Assembly (NCBI RefSeq): GCF_003385215.1
Contig: NZ_PQHW01000045.1
Coordinates: 1-50,707, forward strand
Length of the DNA: 50,707 nucleotides
Source of the DNA: Amycolatopsis thermalba
Lineage (GTDB): Bacteria > Actinomycetota > Actinomycetes > Mycobacteriales > Pseudonocardiaceae
Direction of reading: 5' to 3'
A program made the position numbers and the translations under genes. How positions within the stretch are numbered: position 1 is the first letter of the stretch; the number at the start of each line of letters is the position of its first letter. Below the pieces are notes generated by a model that had not been told where the DNA came from, made no database searches, and saw only the letters and a program-made list of their open reading frames with translations. Shown here one piece after another: positions 49,005 to 50,707 of the stretch.

Positions 49005-49010
49005 ACCGTA
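49005..49010 (-). promoter_or_regulatory. -10 box TACGGT of a leaderless promoter (HAD gene)
   Basis: TACGGT lies 7 nt before ATG 48997. Confidence 0.45.
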
Positions 49011-49011
49011 C

Positions 49012-49326
49012 CTACTCGTCCGCGGCCAGGCGCAGGATCGGGCCGAGCAGGCCGGGGAAGCGTTCGCCCAGGTCGTCCGCGCGGACCCGGACCCGCCGGT
49101 GCCTGCCGTCCACGGTCATCGAGATCACCCCCGCCTCCCGCAGGATCCGCCAGTGGTTGGTCAGCGTCGACATCGGCACGTCCAGGCCGTCGGCGAGCAC
49201 CGCGCACGTCGATTCGGGGTCCCCGGAGGCGCGCAGCGCCAGCTTCAGGCGCACTGGATCGCCCAGCGCGTGCAGCACCTGCGCGAGCGTCAGCGACTCG
49301 CGTGCGGGCTGGGGTAGCGATCGCAT
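49012..49326 (-). CDS. ArsR-family transcriptional regulator
   Basis: 104 residues. A winged helix is present: LAQVLHALGDPVRLKLALRA, CAVLADGLDVPMSTLTNHWR, ILREAGVISMTVDGRHRRVR. There is one cysteine (STCAV) and no obvious metal-binding cluster, so the signal is probably not a metal. It is divergent from an MFS exporter with 57 bp between the start codons and likely represses it through the palindrome in that gap. Leaderless start: TAGACT 6 nt before ATG. Confidence 0.88.
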   Translation of the reverse strand: MRSLPQPARESLTLAQVLHALGDPVRLKLALRASGDPESTCAVLADGLDVPMSTLTNHWRILREAGVISMTVDGRHRRVRVRADDLGERFPGLLGPILRLAADE

Positions 49327-49332
49327 GGCCCG

Positions 49333-49338
49333 AGTCTA
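49333..49338 (-). promoter_or_regulatory. -10 box TAGACT of a leaderless promoter (ArsR gene)
   Basis: TAGACT lies 6 nt before ATG 49326. Confidence 0.5.
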
Positions 49339-49341
49339 GCA

Positions 49342-49369
49342 AACTGTTCGACAGTTCGGGATTATCGAA
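49342..49369. promoter_or_regulatory. Operator-like palindromes between arsR-type and MFS genes
   Basis: AACTGT-TCG-ACAGTT (49342-49356) is a perfect 6-3-6 palindrome; TTCG-N7-CGAA (49355-49369) overlaps it. Both sit between the two divergent -10 boxes. Confidence 0.55.
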
Positions 49370-49370
49370 C

Positions 49371-49376
49371 TATCGT
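49371..49376 (+). promoter_or_regulatory. -10 box TATCGT of a leaderless promoter (MFS gene)
   Basis: TATCGT lies 7 nt before ATG 49384. Confidence 0.5.
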
Positions 49377-49383
49377 CGGCGGC

Positions 49384-50707
49384 ATGACGAAGATCGAGAC
49401 TCCCGCCGTGAGCCGGGCGGCGTTGCTCGCGCTGGCCTGCCTCGGCCAGTTCATGGTGCTGCTGGACAGCACCATCGTCGGGGCCGCGCTGCCCGACATG
49501 CAGGAGCGCCTGCACGTCGGGCTCAGCGGGCTGCAGTGGATCGTGGACGCCTACGTGCTGCTGGTGGCCATGCTGTTGCTGTCCGGCGGGGTCTTCGCCG
49601 ACCGGTTCGGCCGCAAGCGCGTGTTCCTGGCCGGTGTGGCGGTGTTCACGGTCGCGTCGGTGGTGTGCGCCCTCGCGCCGTCGATCGGCTGGCTGATCGC
49701 CGGGCGGGTGCTGCAGGGCGTCGGGGCCGCGGCGCTGAGCCCCGCGTCGCTGGCCCTGCTCAGCGCCGCGTACCCGGTTCCGGCCGAGCGGGTCCGGGCG
49801 ATCGGGTTGTGGGCCGGGTTCAGCGGGATCGGCCTGGCCGCGGGACCGCTGGCAGGCGGCATCCTGGTCGAGGCCTTCTCCTGGCCGGCGATCTTCCTGG
49901 TGAACGTGCCCGTCGGCGCGGTCCTGCTGGTGGTCGGCATGCGGGTCCTGGGCGAGTCCCGCAACCCGGAGGCGCCGGCGATCGACGTGCCGGGCACGGT
50001 CCTGTCGGTCGTGGGCGTCGGCGCGCTGACCTACGGCCTGATCGAGGGCGGGTCGCGTGGCTGGACCTCGCCGGTGATCCTGGGCAGCTTCGCGGTCGCG
50101 GTGGTGGTGCTCGCCGGGTTCGTCGCCGTGGAAGCTCGCCGCGCGGCGCCGATGCTGCCGTTGCGGCTGTTCCGGGAACGGCTGTTCACGGTGTCGAACA
50201 CGGCGATGGTCGTGGTGGGTTTCGCGCTGATGGGCTCGTCCTTCTTCTTCTCCCAGTTCTTCGTGCACGTCCAGGGCAGCTCGATCCTGGTGGCCGGGCT
50301 GCGGACGCTGCCCGCGACGCTCGGCATGGTGGTGGTGAGCCCGTTCGCCGGCCGGCTCGCCGCGCGGTACGGCTTCCGGGTGGTGGTCACCAGCGGCCTG
50401 GTGCTGGCCGGGCTGGGCCTGCTGGTGCTGGGGTTCGTGGACGCGGGCACCGGCTACGGCAACGTGTGGTGGCGGCTGGCGATGGTGGGCGTCGGGTTCG
50501 CCCTGGCCATGTCGCCGCTGACCGGGGCCGCGATCCAGGCGGTGAGCCCGCGGGAGGGCGGGCTGGCGTCCGGGATCAGCCGCACGACCCGGCAGACCGG
50601 GGCGGTGCTCGGGGTGGCGGTGCTGGGAGCGGACGTCCAGACCGGGGCGGGGCTGGGCGGTGCCCTCGTGGGGGCCGGGGTGGTGACCCTGGTGGGCGCC
50701 GTCCTGA
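49384..50707 (+). CDS. MFS drug exporter (DHA2-like, 14 helices), cut by window edge
   Basis: At least 441 residues, open at the right edge. ALACLGQFMVLLDSTIVGAA at helix 1 and VDAYVLLVAMLLLSGGVFAD with RFGRKRVFL are the classic EmrB/QacA features, together with GRVLQGVGAAALSPASLALL (motif with the conserved Gln-Gly-Val-Gly) in helix 4. The family exports antiseptics, antibiotics or lipophilic cations by proton antiport. It is divergent from an ArsR-type regulator, which probably controls it. The final bases read TGA out of frame, so this is not the stop codon. Confidence 0.92.
   Translation, partial: MTKIETPAVSRAALLALACLGQFMVLLDSTIVGAALPDMQERLHVGLSGLQWIVDAYVLLVAMLLLSGGVFADRFGRKRVFLAGVAVFTVASVVCALAPSIGWLIAGRVLQGVGAAALSPASLALLSAAYPVPAERVRAIGLWAGFSGIGLAAGPLAGGILVEAFSWPAIFLVNVPVGAVLLVVGMRVLGESRNPEAPAIDVPGTVLSVVGVGALTYGLIEGGSRGWTSPVILGSFAVAVVVLAGFVAVEARRAAPMLPLRLFRERLFTVSNTAMVVVGFALMGSSFFFSQFFVHVQGSSILVAGLRTLPATLGMVVVSPFAGRLAARYGFRVVVTSGLVLAGLGLLVLGFVDAGTGYGNVWWRLAMVGVGFALAMSPLTGAAIQAVSPREGGLASGISRTTRQTGAVLGVAVLGADVQTGAGLGGALVGAGVVTLVGAVL

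Noticed and set aside
1..50707. tRNA or rRNA genes
   Set aside because: No cloverleaf with TTCGA-type loop and no rRNA-like conserved stretch was found by eye.

Overview
This window is chromosomal DNA of a high-GC, mycelial actinomycete. Gene content points to the Pseudonocardiaceae, most like Amycolatopsis. The evidence is very GC-rich coding sequence, ESX/type VII accessory genes (EspG, PPE-like, WXG100), chaplin-type surface repeats, and a housekeeping block (leuS; rpsF-ssb-rpsR-rplI; dnaB; ponA; DUF5318; padR-ino1) that resembles the leuS-to-dnaB region of Mycobacterium tuberculosis, though broken up and rearranged. The genus is an inference; no rRNA or tRNA gene was seen.

Layout. 1-3.2 kb: a YbaB-like / WXG100 / large WXG100-like toxin-type operon cut by the left edge. 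3.3-7 kb: MFS exporter, YqgE/AlgH protein, SdpI-like membrane protein, secreted phytase-like protein. 7-13.4 kb: leuS, a TetR regulator, ribokinase, and PTS enzyme I (ptsP) whose start codon lies in a DasR-type operator. 13.4-14 kb: non-coding, with a degenerate direct repeat. 14-17.6 kb: DUF1707 protein, a NarL-type two-component pair and an AI-2E-family permease. 17.7-23.8 kb: a five-gene surface-protein cluster, the most unusual part of the window. It holds two membrane-anchored linker proteins, two small secreted proteins built from a new-looking 52-residue module, and a 967-residue protein made of about 14 chaplin-like repeats.

23.8-29.1 kb: extradiol dioxygenase, a small membrane protein, a UvrA-like double ABC ATPase divergent from a WYL regulator, and an alpha/beta hydrolase. 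29.1-31.1 kb: a lower-GC MFS/MerR efflux module that looks acquired. 31.1-37.8 kb: dnaB with a DnaA-box cluster upstream, an orphan ESX operon (PE-like, DUF3558 lipoprotein, PPE-like, EspG), then rplI, rpsR, ssb and rpsF. 37.9-40.6 kb: three paralogous exported proteins sharing a C-terminal LP-hydrophobic-Arg tail. 40.7-50.7 kb: endonuclease IV, GT87 mannosyltransferase-like protein, ponA, DUF5318, padR-ino1, HAD phosphatase, ArsR regulator and an MFS exporter cut by the right edge.

Two themes run through the window. First, cell-surface and envelope building: chaplin-like proteins, exported tail-anchored proteins, ESX substrates, PonA and GT87. Second, leaderless transcription: at least 16 genes have a TANNNT -10 box about 5-8 nt before an ATG or GTG start, which helped fix many of the start sites given here.
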